Origin: Xanthomonas sacchari
GTDB lineage: Bacteria; Pseudomonadota; Gammaproteobacteria; Xanthomonadales; Xanthomonadaceae
Reading direction: 5' to 3'
Assembly: GCF_024266585.1 (NCBI RefSeq)
Contig: NZ_CP100647.1
Location: 787,001 to 851,000, forward strand
Length of the DNA stretch: 64,000 nucleotides
The stretch's first letter is position 1, and the number at the start of each line of letters is the position of its first letter. Both the position numbers and the translations under genes were made by a program. Shown in pieces: positions 56,588 to 64,000 of the stretch. The notes under the pieces were generated by a model. It was not told the origin of the DNA. It did not search any database and saw nothing but the letters and a program-made list of their open reading frames with translations.

Positions 56588-57019
56588 TCAGGGCGCGCCG
56601 TTGGCCTGCGTGCAGTCCGTCCTCTGCGCGGCGGTGAACGAGGTCAGCGTCCATGCACGCGCGGACGGTTCCTCGACGGCGTAGACCCACGATTGCCGCA
56701 GGCCGTCGAGGCAACTGGCGATGGCGATGCTGTCGCCTGTCGTGCCCTGGTCGGGCAGCGGCAGCGCTTCGGGCGCCTGGGTCGGAACGCCGTGCAGCGC
56801 CCGTGCGTAGGTCAGGACCAGGGGGCCGAGCCGCTGCAGGTTCTGGGCCTGGGCGGGGCCGGCTTGCGACGGCCGGTGCTGCGCCAGCCAGTCGCGCACC
56901 TGCCGCCATTCGGGCGTGCCTGCGGCGTATTCGCTGGTGCTGGACACGTGCAAGCGCTCCGGCACGTCCGGCGCGGCGTGCGCGGCCAGCGGCAGCAGGG
57001 CGAGCAGCAGCGGTCGCAT
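56588..57019 (-). CDS. Exported protein of unknown function
   Basis: The 143-residue protein has a short signal peptide (MRPLLLALLPLAAHAAPD). The mature part contains TPEWRQVRDWLAQHRP and a C-terminal block with paired cysteines (IASCLDGLRQSWVYAVEEPS, DCTQ). An in-frame GTG or ATG upstream to 57130 would add an Arg-rich leader, which seems unlikely. No function is evident. Confidence 0.72.
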   Translation of the reverse strand: MRPLLLALLPLAAHAAPDVPERLHVSSTSEYAAGTPEWRQVRDWLAQHRPSQAGPAQAQNLQRLGPLVLTYARALHGVPTQAPEALPLPDQGTTGDSIAIASCLDGLRQSWVYAVEEPSARAWTLTSFTAAQRTDCTQANGAP

Positions 57020-57174
57020 GACCCGTGGTGCCTGGTGGGCACGCGTCTGCCGGTTTCCGACAGCATTCCCCTCGCGCCTGCGCATCCGCCCGCTCCCTGC
57101 TGGTTGCCGAAGGCGCGACGATAGCACCATCAGCGGCTGCGCCTTGGAGTATCGCCTGCCTAGCTTGCGTGCGC

Positions 57175-57381
57175 TCAGCGCTTGCCGGGGCGATCGGCCA
57201 ATGAGGCCTGCAAGGCGGTGGCCAATGCGGCGTCGCCGCTGACCAGCGCGCTCCAGCGCAATTCCAGGCCTTTGCGCCGGCCCTTTTCGGTGAGCTTCAG
57301 GCCGTCCGGGTCCACGGTCAGGGTGTAGCGCGTGCCGTCGATGTCCAGTTCGCGGCGCAAGGGCTTGTCGAGCGGGGTCAT
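57175..57381 (-). CDS. Small conserved-looking protein of unknown function
   Basis: The 68-residue protein looks like a compact beta-sheet domain (RRELDIDGTRYTLTVDPDGLKL, KGLELRWSALVSGD) followed by a short helix. It has no signal peptide. It is divergent from xthA, 74 bases apart. No function assigned. Confidence 0.7.
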   Translation of the reverse strand: MTPLDKPLRRELDIDGTRYTLTVDPDGLKLTEKGRRKGLELRWSALVSGDAALATALQASLADRPGKR

Positions 57382-57455
57382 GCGCCGGCTCCGGTCTTCA
57401 CGATGCGGCGAGGGTAGCGGGGCGAAGGTGACGGCAGGTTCTGCAGGTGCGCCGG

Positions 57456-58583
57456 ATGAAGACGCTCAAGATCGCCACCTACAACGTCAACGGCATCCGC
57501 AGCCGCTTGCCGCATCTGCTGCAATGGCTGCAGCGCGAGGCGCCGGATATCGTAGGGCTGCAGGAGCTCAAAAGCGTGGACGCCGGCTTCCCGCTGGCCG
57601 CGCTGCATGCCGCCGGCTACGGCGCGGTGTGGATGGGCCAGTCCGGCTGGAACGGCGTGGCGCTGCTGGCCAAGGGCTGCGATCCGGTCGAGAGCCGGCG
57701 CGGCCTGCCCGGCGATCCGCGCGACACCCAGAGCCGCTACATCGAGGCGATGGCGCACGGCGTGCTGGTCGGCTGCCTGTACCTGCCCAACGGCAATCCG
57801 CGGCCAGGGCCGAAGTTCGACTACAAGCTGGACTGGTTCGCACGGCTGCAGCGGCATGCGCAGCAGTTGGTGGCGTTGCCGCATCCGGTGGCCCTGATCG
57901 GCGACTTCAACGTGGTGCCCACCGATGCGGACATCTACACCCCGGCCTCGTGGCGGCGCGATGCGCTGCTGCAGCCGGAGAGCCGCCAGGCCTATGCCGG
58001 ACTGCTGGCGCAGGGCTGGACCGACAGCCTGCGCCAGGTGCACGGCGCGCGCCGCGTGTACACGTTCTGGGACTATTTCCGCCAGCACTGGCAGCGCGAT
58101 GCCGGGCTGCGCATCGACCACCTGCTGCTGAATCCGCCGCTGGCCGCGCGCCTGCACGACGCCGGCGTGGACCGCTGGGTGCGCGACCTGCCGCATGCCA
58201 GCGACCATGCGCCGACCTGGGTCGCGCTGCGTGCGTCGCCGGCCAGCGCTGCGGCTGCGGCGTCGGCCAAGCCGCGGCGCGGTGACGCTGCTGGGAGCAA
58301 GACCCAGGGCGGCAAGGCGAACAAGACCCCACGCACATCCGCCTCTGGCGCGACGTCGCTGGCGAAGAAGACCGCCGCGCGGATCAAGGGCAAGACCACG
58401 GCCAGGACCGCGGCGAAATCGACGACGTCAGCGCAGGCCGCGAAGAAGACACGTGCGGCAAAGGCGACAACCGCGAAGACGCCGAAAGCCCGCAAACCGC
58501 GCGATGCGGCCGCGGTGCCGCCGAGGCCCGCGCGCGCCCGCCGGAAACCATCCCTTCTCCCACCGGGAGAAGGGGGCGCGTAG
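57456..58583 (+). CDS. xthA: Exodeoxyribonuclease III with lysine-rich C-terminal tail
   Basis: The 375-residue protein has a catalytic core at 1-257 with the expected residues: TYNVNGIRSR, LQELK (metal Glu), GDFNVVPTDAD (Asp/Asn), RIDHLLLN and ASDHAP (Asp/His). It repairs abasic sites and removes 3' blocks. The remaining ~118 residues are rich in Lys, Ala, Thr and Arg (KKTAARIKGKTTARTAAKST), like a histone H1 tail, about 100 residues more than E. coli ExoIII. The last codons lie within a CTTCTCCC/GGGAGAAG hairpin repeat. ATG 57456 is preferred over GTG 57447. Confidence 0.92.
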   Translation: MKTLKIATYNVNGIRSRLPHLLQWLQREAPDIVGLQELKSVDAGFPLAALHAAGYGAVWMGQSGWNGVALLAKGCDPVESRRGLPGDPRDTQSRYIEAMAHGVLVGCLYLPNGNPRPGPKFDYKLDWFARLQRHAQQLVALPHPVALIGDFNVVPTDADIYTPASWRRDALLQPESRQAYAGLLAQGWTDSLRQVHGARRVYTFWDYFRQHWQRDAGLRIDHLLLNPPLAARLHDAGVDRWVRDLPHASDHAPTWVALRASPASAAAAASAKPRRGDAAGSKTQGGKANKTPRTSASGATSLAKKTAARIKGKTTARTAAKSTTSAQAAKKTRAAKATTAKTPKARKPRDAAAVPPRPARARRKPSLLPPGEGGA

Positions 58584-58605
58584 CGCCGGATGAGGGTACG
58601 GCGAA
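58552..58605 (+). repeat. CCCTTCTCCC/GGGAGAAGGG hairpin overlapping the xthA stop
   Basis: Arms 58552-58561 and 58565-58574 pair perfectly around ACC. The tail GGCGCGTAGCGCCGGATGAG follows, containing the xthA stop TAG at 58581-58583. The repeat supplies the last codons (SLLPPGEGGA), so the element has been captured at the gene end. It could also serve as the transcript-end hairpin. Confidence 0.8.
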
Positions 58606-58670
58606 GCGGGGAGGCGCCGATTCCGTGGCGGCTGCCGCGCGGCGTGGCCGACGCGGCAGCACGTCTTCCC

Positions 58671-59489
58671 TTACTTCAGCATCTCGGTAAAGGCGCGATC
58701 GGCCTCGATCACGGCGGGCAGCGCGGCGAACAGCGCGTCCAGGTCCACATCGTCCATCAGCGGGCCGGTCACCGCCTGTCGCGCCTGCGCGTTGGCGCCG
58801 CCGTGGCGCTCCAGCGCGTCGGCGACCAGGGCGGCCTGGGCGACCACCTTCGGCATCGGCTCGTCTTCCGCGGCCTGCAGCGGCCGCGCCTGGAAGGCGA
58901 TGGCGGTCTGGATCACCTGCGGCAGGTGCCAGCGCCGCGCCAGCTCGGCGCCCACTTCCGGGTAGCCGAAGCCCAGTTGCACGGTCTCGTCGGCGGCGCG
59001 GCCGCTGGAGGAGGCGTCCGGGTGCAACTGCGCGGCATAGTCGGGCGCGCCGGTCTGGATCAGCAGTTCGCCGATGTTGTGCATCATGCCGCAGGTGAAA
59101 GCGGTCTCCGCGTCCAGGCCCTTCTGCCGCGCCAGCAGCCGGCACACGCCGGCCACTTCGAAGCTGTGCAGCCAGAACGCGCGCAGGTCGAAATGCGCCG
59201 GCGCATGGAACGCGCCGGTCACCGAGGACGCCAGCACCAGGGTGCGCAAGGTGTTGAAGCCCAGGCGCAACGCCGCGTCTTCCACCGTGGTGGAATCGCG
59301 CGCGCCGCGGAAGCGCGCCGAATTGGCCAGCCGCAGCACCTTGGCCGCGATCACCGGGTCCCGCTCGATGTTGCGCGCCACCGCGTCCAGGCTGGTGCCC
59401 GGCGCATCGAACTGCAGGATCAGGTCCTGCGCCACCTGGGGAATGGTCGGCAGGGTGTGCAACTGGTCGAACAGCGCCTCTAGCTTCAT
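58671..59489 (-). CDS. HDOD-domain signalling protein
   Basis: The 272-residue protein has an HDOD domain at about 12-205: LPTIPQVAQDLIL, IERDPVIAAKVLRLANSARF, TVEDAALRLGFNTLRTLVLA and the GMMHNIGELLI block, where HD residues are degenerate. HDOD proteins bind regulators rather than hydrolyse nucleotides. Commonly linked to motility and cyclic-di-GMP networks in Xanthomonas; role not shown here. Confidence 0.91.
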   Translation of the reverse strand: MKLEALFDQLHTLPTIPQVAQDLILQFDAPGTSLDAVARNIERDPVIAAKVLRLANSARFRGARDSTTVEDAALRLGFNTLRTLVLASSVTGAFHAPAHFDLRAFWLHSFEVAGVCRLLARQKGLDAETAFTCGMMHNIGELLIQTGAPDYAAQLHPDASSSGRAADETVQLGFGYPEVGAELARRWHLPQVIQTAIAFQARPLQAAEDEPMPKVVAQAALVADALERHGGANAQARQAVTGPLMDDVDLDALFAALPAVIEADRAFTEMLK

Positions 59490-59646
59490 GGGGACCCTCG
59501 AGCGGAACGGGAGGCGGGCAGGGCCGACAGCCGGCCGCGCCCGCGGTGGTGGCGGACTGGGCGCATCCTACCGATTCGCGATGGCCGGCGTGCGGATCGC
59601 CCGCCTCGCGGCCACGGCCGCGCCCTGCTGCGGCGGGGCGCGCGGC

Positions 59647-60120
59647 TCAGCCGGCGGCGCGCACGCGCAGGGTCAGGCCCTTGAGGAAGTTGCGCAGCAA
59701 CTGGTCGCCGCACAGGCGGAAATTCTTGTGCTCCGGCTGCCGGAACAGCGCCGACAGCTCCGGCTTGGACACCGGGAAGCCGGCGGCGTCGAAGATCTGG
59801 TGCATGTCCACGTCCTTGAGCTGGAACGCCACGCGCAGCTTCTTCAGCACCACGTTGTTGGTGATGCGCGCTTCCACCGGGCGCGGCGGCAGGCTGTCGT
59901 CGCGGCCGCGGTAGTGGAACACCAGCCCGTCCAGCACGTGCGCCAGCACCGCGTCGCTGCACTCGACGAAACCGTCCTCGTCCTCTTTCTTCAGCCAGGC
60001 GGGGATCTGCGTCTTGTCGATCGCGAATGCCGGATCGGCGAGGTGGGCCAGATCGACGATCTTCTGGTCGCTCAGGTCGAGCATGTAGCGGATGGAGCGC
60101 AGGATGTCGTTGTTGAGCAT
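59647..60120 (-). CDS. DUF1456 (YehS-like) protein
   Basis: The 157-residue protein consists of two copies of the DUF1456 unit: MLNNDILRSIRYMLDLSDQKIVDL and ITNNVVLKKLRVAFQLKDVDM, each followed by a helical segment with KTQIPAWLKKEDE or KPELSALFRQPEHKN. YehS-like proteins have no proven function. Length is as expected. Confidence 0.92.
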   Translation of the reverse strand: MLNNDILRSIRYMLDLSDQKIVDLAHLADPAFAIDKTQIPAWLKKEDEDGFVECSDAVLAHVLDGLVFHYRGRDDSLPPRPVEARITNNVVLKKLRVAFQLKDVDMHQIFDAAGFPVSKPELSALFRQPEHKNFRLCGDQLLRNFLKGLTLRVRAAG

Positions 60121-60303
60121 GATCGGTGCGGGAGTGCCGGGAGGCCCGGGGAGGGGCGCTAGTCTAGGCGCTGGCCCGCACCGGCGCGTAGACCACGCCG
60201 GCGCAGGCCATGGCTGCGGTTCACCGACGCTGTGCACGCGGCATGGCGCCATGTCGCGCCGCGGCGCGGTTGCATCCGCCGGCGCATGCGCCATCATCGG
60301 CGC

Positions 60304-61146
60304 ATGGACCATCCGATTCCCAAGCCGAGCGCAGTGTCCGCGCTCAATCCGCGCCAGGAGCAACTGGTGGCGCTGGTGCGCCAGCAGGGCTATGCCGAAG
60401 TGGAAGGGCTGGCGGCGCGTTTCGAGGTGACGCCGCAGACCATCCGCCGCGACCTGACCCTGCTGTGCGAGGCCGGCGTGCTGCGCCGCTACCACGGCGG
60501 GGTGAGCCTGCCGTCGAGCGTGGAGAACCTGGCCTACGCGGCGCGCAAGTCGCTGCAGGCGCGGGAGAAACGGCGCATCGCCACGCTGCTGGCGCAGCAC
60601 ATTCCCGACGACGCCTCGCTGTTCATCAACATCGGCACCACCAACGAGGACGTGGCGCGCGCGCTGATGGGCCACAGCGGCCTGCGCGTGATCACCAACA
60701 ATCTCAACGTCGCGGTGATGATGAGCGCAAATCCCAGCTTCGAAGTGATGGTGGCCGGCGGGCGCGTGCGCGGCCGCGACCAGGGCGTCACCGGCGAGGC
60801 GACCATCGAGCTGATCCGCCAGTTCAAGGTGGACTTCGGCGTGATCGGCATTTCCGGCATCGACCCCGACGGCACCCTGCTGGATTTCGATTTCCACGAG
60901 GTGCGGGTGGCGCAGGCGATCATCGAGCACTCGCGGCAGGTGTTCCTGGCCGCCGACCACAGCAAGCTCGGCCGCAACGCGATGGTCCGGCTGGGGCCGA
61001 TCGGACGGGTGCAGGCCTGGTTCACCGACCGCGCGCCGCCGCCCGACCTGGCGGCGGTGCTGGACGCGGCCGGCACCCGCGTGTTCGTCGCCGAGGGCGA
61101 TGCCGCCGATCCGGCCGCGCCGGAGCTGGACGGGCCGGCCGACTGA
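60304..61146 (+). CDS. glpR: DeoR/GlpR-family transcriptional regulator
   Basis: The 280-residue regulator has a DeoR winged helix at about 13-68 (RQEQLVALVRQQGYAEVEGLA, VTPQTIRRDLTLL) and a sugar-phosphate-sensing domain with FINIGTTNEDVARAL, ITNNLNVA and VAGGRVRGRDQGVTG. It lies just before glpD and glpF on the same strand, so it probably represses them and is relieved by glycerol-3-phosphate. ATG 60304 is the likely start. Confidence 0.92.
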   Translation: MDHPIPKPSAVSALNPRQEQLVALVRQQGYAEVEGLAARFEVTPQTIRRDLTLLCEAGVLRRYHGGVSLPSSVENLAYAARKSLQAREKRRIATLLAQHIPDDASLFINIGTTNEDVARALMGHSGLRVITNNLNVAVMMSANPSFEVMVAGGRVRGRDQGVTGEATIELIRQFKVDFGVIGISGIDPDGTLLDFDFHEVRVAQAIIEHSRQVFLAADHSKLGRNAMVRLGPIGRVQAWFTDRAPPPDLAAVLDAAGTRVFVAEGDAADPAAPELDGPAD

Positions 61147-61358
61147 GCCGTGCCGGCCCGGCTCCGATGCCTGGGCAGCGAGCCGGCGCTTGTGTTCGAA
61201 TTGTTTCGTTAATGTTGCGTGATAAGGTGGGCTCGCCACCTCGCGGCGGTGCCCTGTACTCGCCAGGCTGCCTCTGGCCTAAGGACTGCGGGCGTTTCAC
61301 GTCGTTTCCCCAGTCGCTGTCGACGCTACGCTGCAGTGCAGCGTGCTATGTTTGAAAA

Positions 61359-61374
61359 TGTTCGTTTACGATCT
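61359..61374 (+). promoter_or_regulatory. Candidate GlpR operator upstream of glpD
   Basis: ATGTTCGTTTACGATC, preceded by AA, contains AATGTTCG, an exact match to the WATKYTCG half of the E. coli GlpR operator. The second half (TACGATC) is imperfect. A weaker TGTGTTCGAATTGTTTCG occurs at 61191-61208. Both lie in the glpR-glpD gap. Confidence 0.45.
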
Positions 61375-61439
61375 TTTAGTCCCCAGTCCTGGGCCCGGCC
61401 GGTTGCCGGGTCCGGGACACGACACTTCCGGAGTCGGCT

Positions 61440-62954
61440 ATGCGTGAGACCTACGATGTGCTGGTGGTCGGTGGCGGCATCAACGGCGTGGGCATCGCCC
61501 GCGACGCGGTGGGCCGCGGCCTGTCGGTGTGCCTGTGCGAGCGCGACGACCTGGCCGCGCATACCTCCAGTGCCAGCACCAAGCTGATCCACGGCGGCCT
61601 GCGCTACCTGGAGCAGTACGAATTCGCCCTGGTCGGCAAGGCGCTGGCCGAGCGCGAGGTGTTGCTGCGGCTGGCCCCGCACATCATCTGGCCGCTGCGC
61701 TTCCTGCTGCCGCACCAGCCGCACCTGCGCCCGGCGTGGATGATCCGCACCGGCCTGTTCCTGTACGACCACCTCGGCCGCGGCCGCCGTACCCTGCCGG
61801 GTTCGCGGCGCCTGGCGCTGCGCACGCATCCGGTGGGCGCGCCGCTGCGCGAGGAGTTCCGCACCGGCTTCGTCTATTCCGATGCCTGGGTGCAGGACGC
61901 GCGGCTGGTGGTGCTCAACGCGATGGACGCCGCGCAGCGCGGCGCGCGCATCCTCACCCGCACCCGCTGCATCGGTGCGCGCCGTGTCGATGGCCTGTGG
62001 CAGGTGCAGCTGCAGCACGCCGACGGCCGCCGCGAGGAACTGCGCGCGCGGTCGCTGGTCAATGCCGCCGGGCCGTGGGCGGTGCAGTTCCTGGACGAGG
62101 TGGCGCACGTCGGCCACGACCACGCGCTGCGCCTGGTCAAGGGCAGCCACATCGTGGTGCCGCGGCTGTTCGAGCACGACCACGCCTACATCTTCCAGCA
62201 GCCGGACCGGCGCATCGTCTTCGCCATCCCCTACGAGCAGGACTACACCCTGATCGGCACCACCGACGTCGACTACCGCGCCGACCCGGCCGCGCCGCGC
62301 ATCGACGGCGAGGAGACGCGCTATCTGTGCGAGGCGGCCAACCGTTACTTCCGCAAGCAGATCGCGCCGGACGACGTGGTGTGGAGCTACAGCGGCGTGC
62401 GCCCGCTGCTCGACGACGAGGAGGACAACGCCGCCGAGGTCACCCGCGACTATCTGCTGGAGCTGGATGCGCGCGACGGCGCCGCCCTGCTCAACGTGTT
62501 CGGCGGCAAGCTCACCACCTACCGCAAGCTGGCCGAGGAGGCCGTGAACCGGCTCACCGCGCATGCCGGGCGCAAGGCGCCGGCCTGGACCGCGCATGGC
62601 GCGCCGCTGCCCGGCGGCGAGCGCAGCGACATCGCCGCGCTGGCGCGCGAACTGCGCGCGACGCGGCCGTGGCTGGCCGAGGCCACCGCGCAGCGGCTGG
62701 CGCGCAACTACGGCACCCGCGCGCAGACGCTGCTGGGCGATGCGGCCGCGCTGCAGGACCTGGGCCAGCACTTCGGCGCCGACCTGTACCAGGCCGAGGT
62801 CGACTACCTGCGCCAGCACGAGTGGGTGGTGGAGGCCGAGGACCTGCTGTGGCGCCGCAGCAAGCTCGGCCTGCGCGTGGACGCCGCCGGCCGCGAGCGC
62901 CTGGTCGCCTACCTGCAGCAGGCGCCGGCCACCCTGGCCGCGGCACCGGCATGA
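61440..62954 (+). CDS. glpD: Glycerol-3-phosphate dehydrogenase, FAD-dependent (aerobic)
   Basis: The 504-residue enzyme oxidises glycerol-3-phosphate to dihydroxyacetone phosphate and passes electrons to quinone at the inner membrane. It has the FAD motif VLVVGGGINGVGIARD and the family signature TKLIHGGLRYLEQYEF, and later GTTDVDY and VFGGKLTTYRKLAE. Length matches GlpD. It lies 293 bases after glpR and 163 before glpF. Confidence 0.96.
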   Translation: MRETYDVLVVGGGINGVGIARDAVGRGLSVCLCERDDLAAHTSSASTKLIHGGLRYLEQYEFALVGKALAEREVLLRLAPHIIWPLRFLLPHQPHLRPAWMIRTGLFLYDHLGRGRRTLPGSRRLALRTHPVGAPLREEFRTGFVYSDAWVQDARLVVLNAMDAAQRGARILTRTRCIGARRVDGLWQVQLQHADGRREELRARSLVNAAGPWAVQFLDEVAHVGHDHALRLVKGSHIVVPRLFEHDHAYIFQQPDRRIVFAIPYEQDYTLIGTTDVDYRADPAAPRIDGEETRYLCEAANRYFRKQIAPDDVVWSYSGVRPLLDDEEDNAAEVTRDYLLELDARDGAALLNVFGGKLTTYRKLAEEAVNRLTAHAGRKAPAWTAHGAPLPGGERSDIAALARELRATRPWLAEATAQRLARNYGTRAQTLLGDAAALQDLGQHFGADLYQAEVDYLRQHEWVVEAEDLLWRRSKLGLRVDAAGRERLVAYLQQAPATLAAAPA

Positions 62955-63117
62955 GCAAAACGCCGCCGCCGGCCCGGTTCGGGCGGCGGCGGCGCGTGCA
63001 CAATCGCGCTGCGCCCGGCCCTCGCCGCGGCGCAGGAACAACCTGGACGCAACCGTGGAGGGTGGCAGGCATGGGTGGATCGACAGCGGCAACGACGGCG
63101 GGCCGGGAGGCACGGGC

Positions 63118-63939
63118 ATGAGCCGGCAACTGGTGGGCGAACTGATTTCCGAGGCGATCGCGATGCTGATCATCATCGCTTTCGGCTGCTCGGTGGCGTG
63201 CATGTACGTGCTCTACGACCCCAGCCCCTACCAGCACGCCTATTGGGGCGTGTGCATCGCCTGGGGCCTGGCGGTGACCATCGCCATCTACGTCACCGGC
63301 TCGGTGTCCGGTACCCACGCCAACCCGGCGGTGACCCTGGCGCTGGCGCTGTACCGCGGTTTTCCTTGGCCCAAGGTGCTGCCGTACTGGGTCGCCCAGG
63401 TGATCGGCGCGTTCCTCGGCGCCTGGATCGTCTACCTGCTGTTCGCGCCGGTGATCGACCACTACAACCAGGCCCAGCAGCTCACCCGCGCCGGCGGCGG
63501 CGCGGCCGGGGTGTTCTTCACCGCGCCGGGCCTGGCGATCACCCCGATGCACGCGCTGCGCGATCAGGTGATCCTGACCGCGTTCCTGATCTTCGGCATC
63601 TTCGCCATCACCGAGCGCTACAACGAGGCCGCGCCCACCGCCAACTCCGGTGCGCTGATCATCGGCCTGCTGGTGGCCACCATCGGCGCGTCGATGGGCT
63701 ACCTGGAAGCCTGGGCGATCAATCCCGCCCGCGACTTCGGCCCGCGCCTGTTCGCCTACGTCGCCGGCTGGGGGCCCTCGGCGCTGCCGTCGGCCGACCA
63801 CTACTGGTGGATCCCGATCGTCGGCCCGCTGATCGGCGGCGTGATCGGCGGCGCCGCCTACCAGTGGCTGATCTATCCGTTCCTGCCGGCGCGGGTGAAG
63901 GCGCTGGAGGAAGAGCAGGCCGCCGCGCGCCGCGCCTAG
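63118..63939 (+). CDS. glpF: Glycerol facilitator (aquaglyceroporin, MIP family)
   Basis: The 273-residue channel has six membrane helices and the two half-helices with the Asn-Pro-Ala signatures: THANPAVTLALALY and AINPARDFGPR. The Asp after the second NPAR matches glycerol-conducting members. GGGAGG lies eight bases before ATG 63118. It lets glycerol into the cell for glpD-linked catabolism; the kinase gene is not in the window. Confidence 0.95.
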   Translation: MSRQLVGELISEAIAMLIIIAFGCSVACMYVLYDPSPYQHAYWGVCIAWGLAVTIAIYVTGSVSGTHANPAVTLALALYRGFPWPKVLPYWVAQVIGAFLGAWIVYLLFAPVIDHYNQAQQLTRAGGGAAGVFFTAPGLAITPMHALRDQVILTAFLIFGIFAITERYNEAAPTANSGALIIGLLVATIGASMGYLEAWAINPARDFGPRLFAYVAGWGPSALPSADHYWWIPIVGPLIGGVIGGAAYQWLIYPFLPARVKALEEEQAAARRA

Positions 63940-64000
63940 CGCCGGCCGCCTGCGCGTCCCCGCGCGCGGCGTGCGCGCGTTCCCATTCCCCGTTGGCGCC

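Noticed and set aside
62951-63121. 56-codon frame overlapping glpD stop and glpF start with ATGA at both ends
   Set aside because: The neat overlaps are tempting, but the peptide is Arg/Ala/Pro/Gly-rich without structure and has no ribosome site, and the GC hairpin at 62961-62996 lies inside it.

Overview
The window looks like a chromosomal segment of a Xanthomonas-type gammaproteobacterium (Lysobacteraceae). The DNA is strongly GC-rich. It carries a xylan-utilisation block of the Xanthomonas kind, toxins with the XVIPCD domain used by Xanthomonadales type IV secretion systems, a TonB-dependent receptor, and intergenic repeats of the GTAGGAGCGGCTTCAGCCGCGACGGG type. These are inferences from gene content; no species is assigned. 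No rRNA, tRNA, CRISPR array or transposase was seen.

Region by region. 1-14406: plant polysaccharide utilisation. A 5'-truncated GH3 beta-glucosidase and a convergent LacI regulator are followed by a translationally overlapping five-gene chain: GH67 alpha-glucuronidase, SASA-type acetylesterase, GH43, PA14-containing GH3 beta-xylosidase, and an MFS symporter fused to a second GH43 domain. 14485-15072: a tandem array of about 111 bp units made of paired inverted hairpins. 15098-21608: a peptidoglycan-peptide scavenging block with a dipeptide epimerase and NlpC/P60 endopeptidase on one strand, and a TonB-dependent receptor and AmiD-like lipoprotein amidase on the other, around a divergent promoter region. 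21724-28965: two paralogous proteins of unknown function, two XVIPCD effectors flanking an LprI-like lipoprotein (probable immunity protein), and a VanX-like D-Ala-D-Ala dipeptidase. 28995-41447: mostly housekeeping and small conserved genes (EF-hand, HAD phosphatases, HglS-like dioxygenase, leucyl aminopeptidase, AI-2E transporter, YqjD/YqjE-like membrane genes, Do-like protease), interrupted by an AT-richer islet with a NYN nuclease.

41941-47018 is the B12-dependent ribonucleotide reductase locus. nrdJa contains a complete intein with a LAGLIDADG endonuclease placed directly before the catalytic cysteine. A lysine/alanine-repeat histone-like protein follows, and then nrdJb with an A9 tract and a repeat-derived linker. 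Two sites resembling NrdR boxes lie upstream of nrdJa. A clearly foreign, AT-rich OLD-like ATPase/TOPRIM gene begins 6 bases after the nrdJb stop.

48898-60120 holds a CPBP protease, a GAF-EAL protein, a divergent SDR/LysR pair, a ThuA-like protein, an acyltransferase, several small unknown genes, exonuclease III with a long lysine-rich tail, an HDOD protein and a DUF1456 protein. 60304-63939 is a glycerol block: glpR-like regulator, glpD and glpF; glpK is not in the window.

The strongest leads are the symporter-GH43 fusion, the two-effector/one-immunity T4SS locus, the intein in nrdJa, and the two islets (NYN nuclease, OLD-like nuclease) that resemble small defence cargo.
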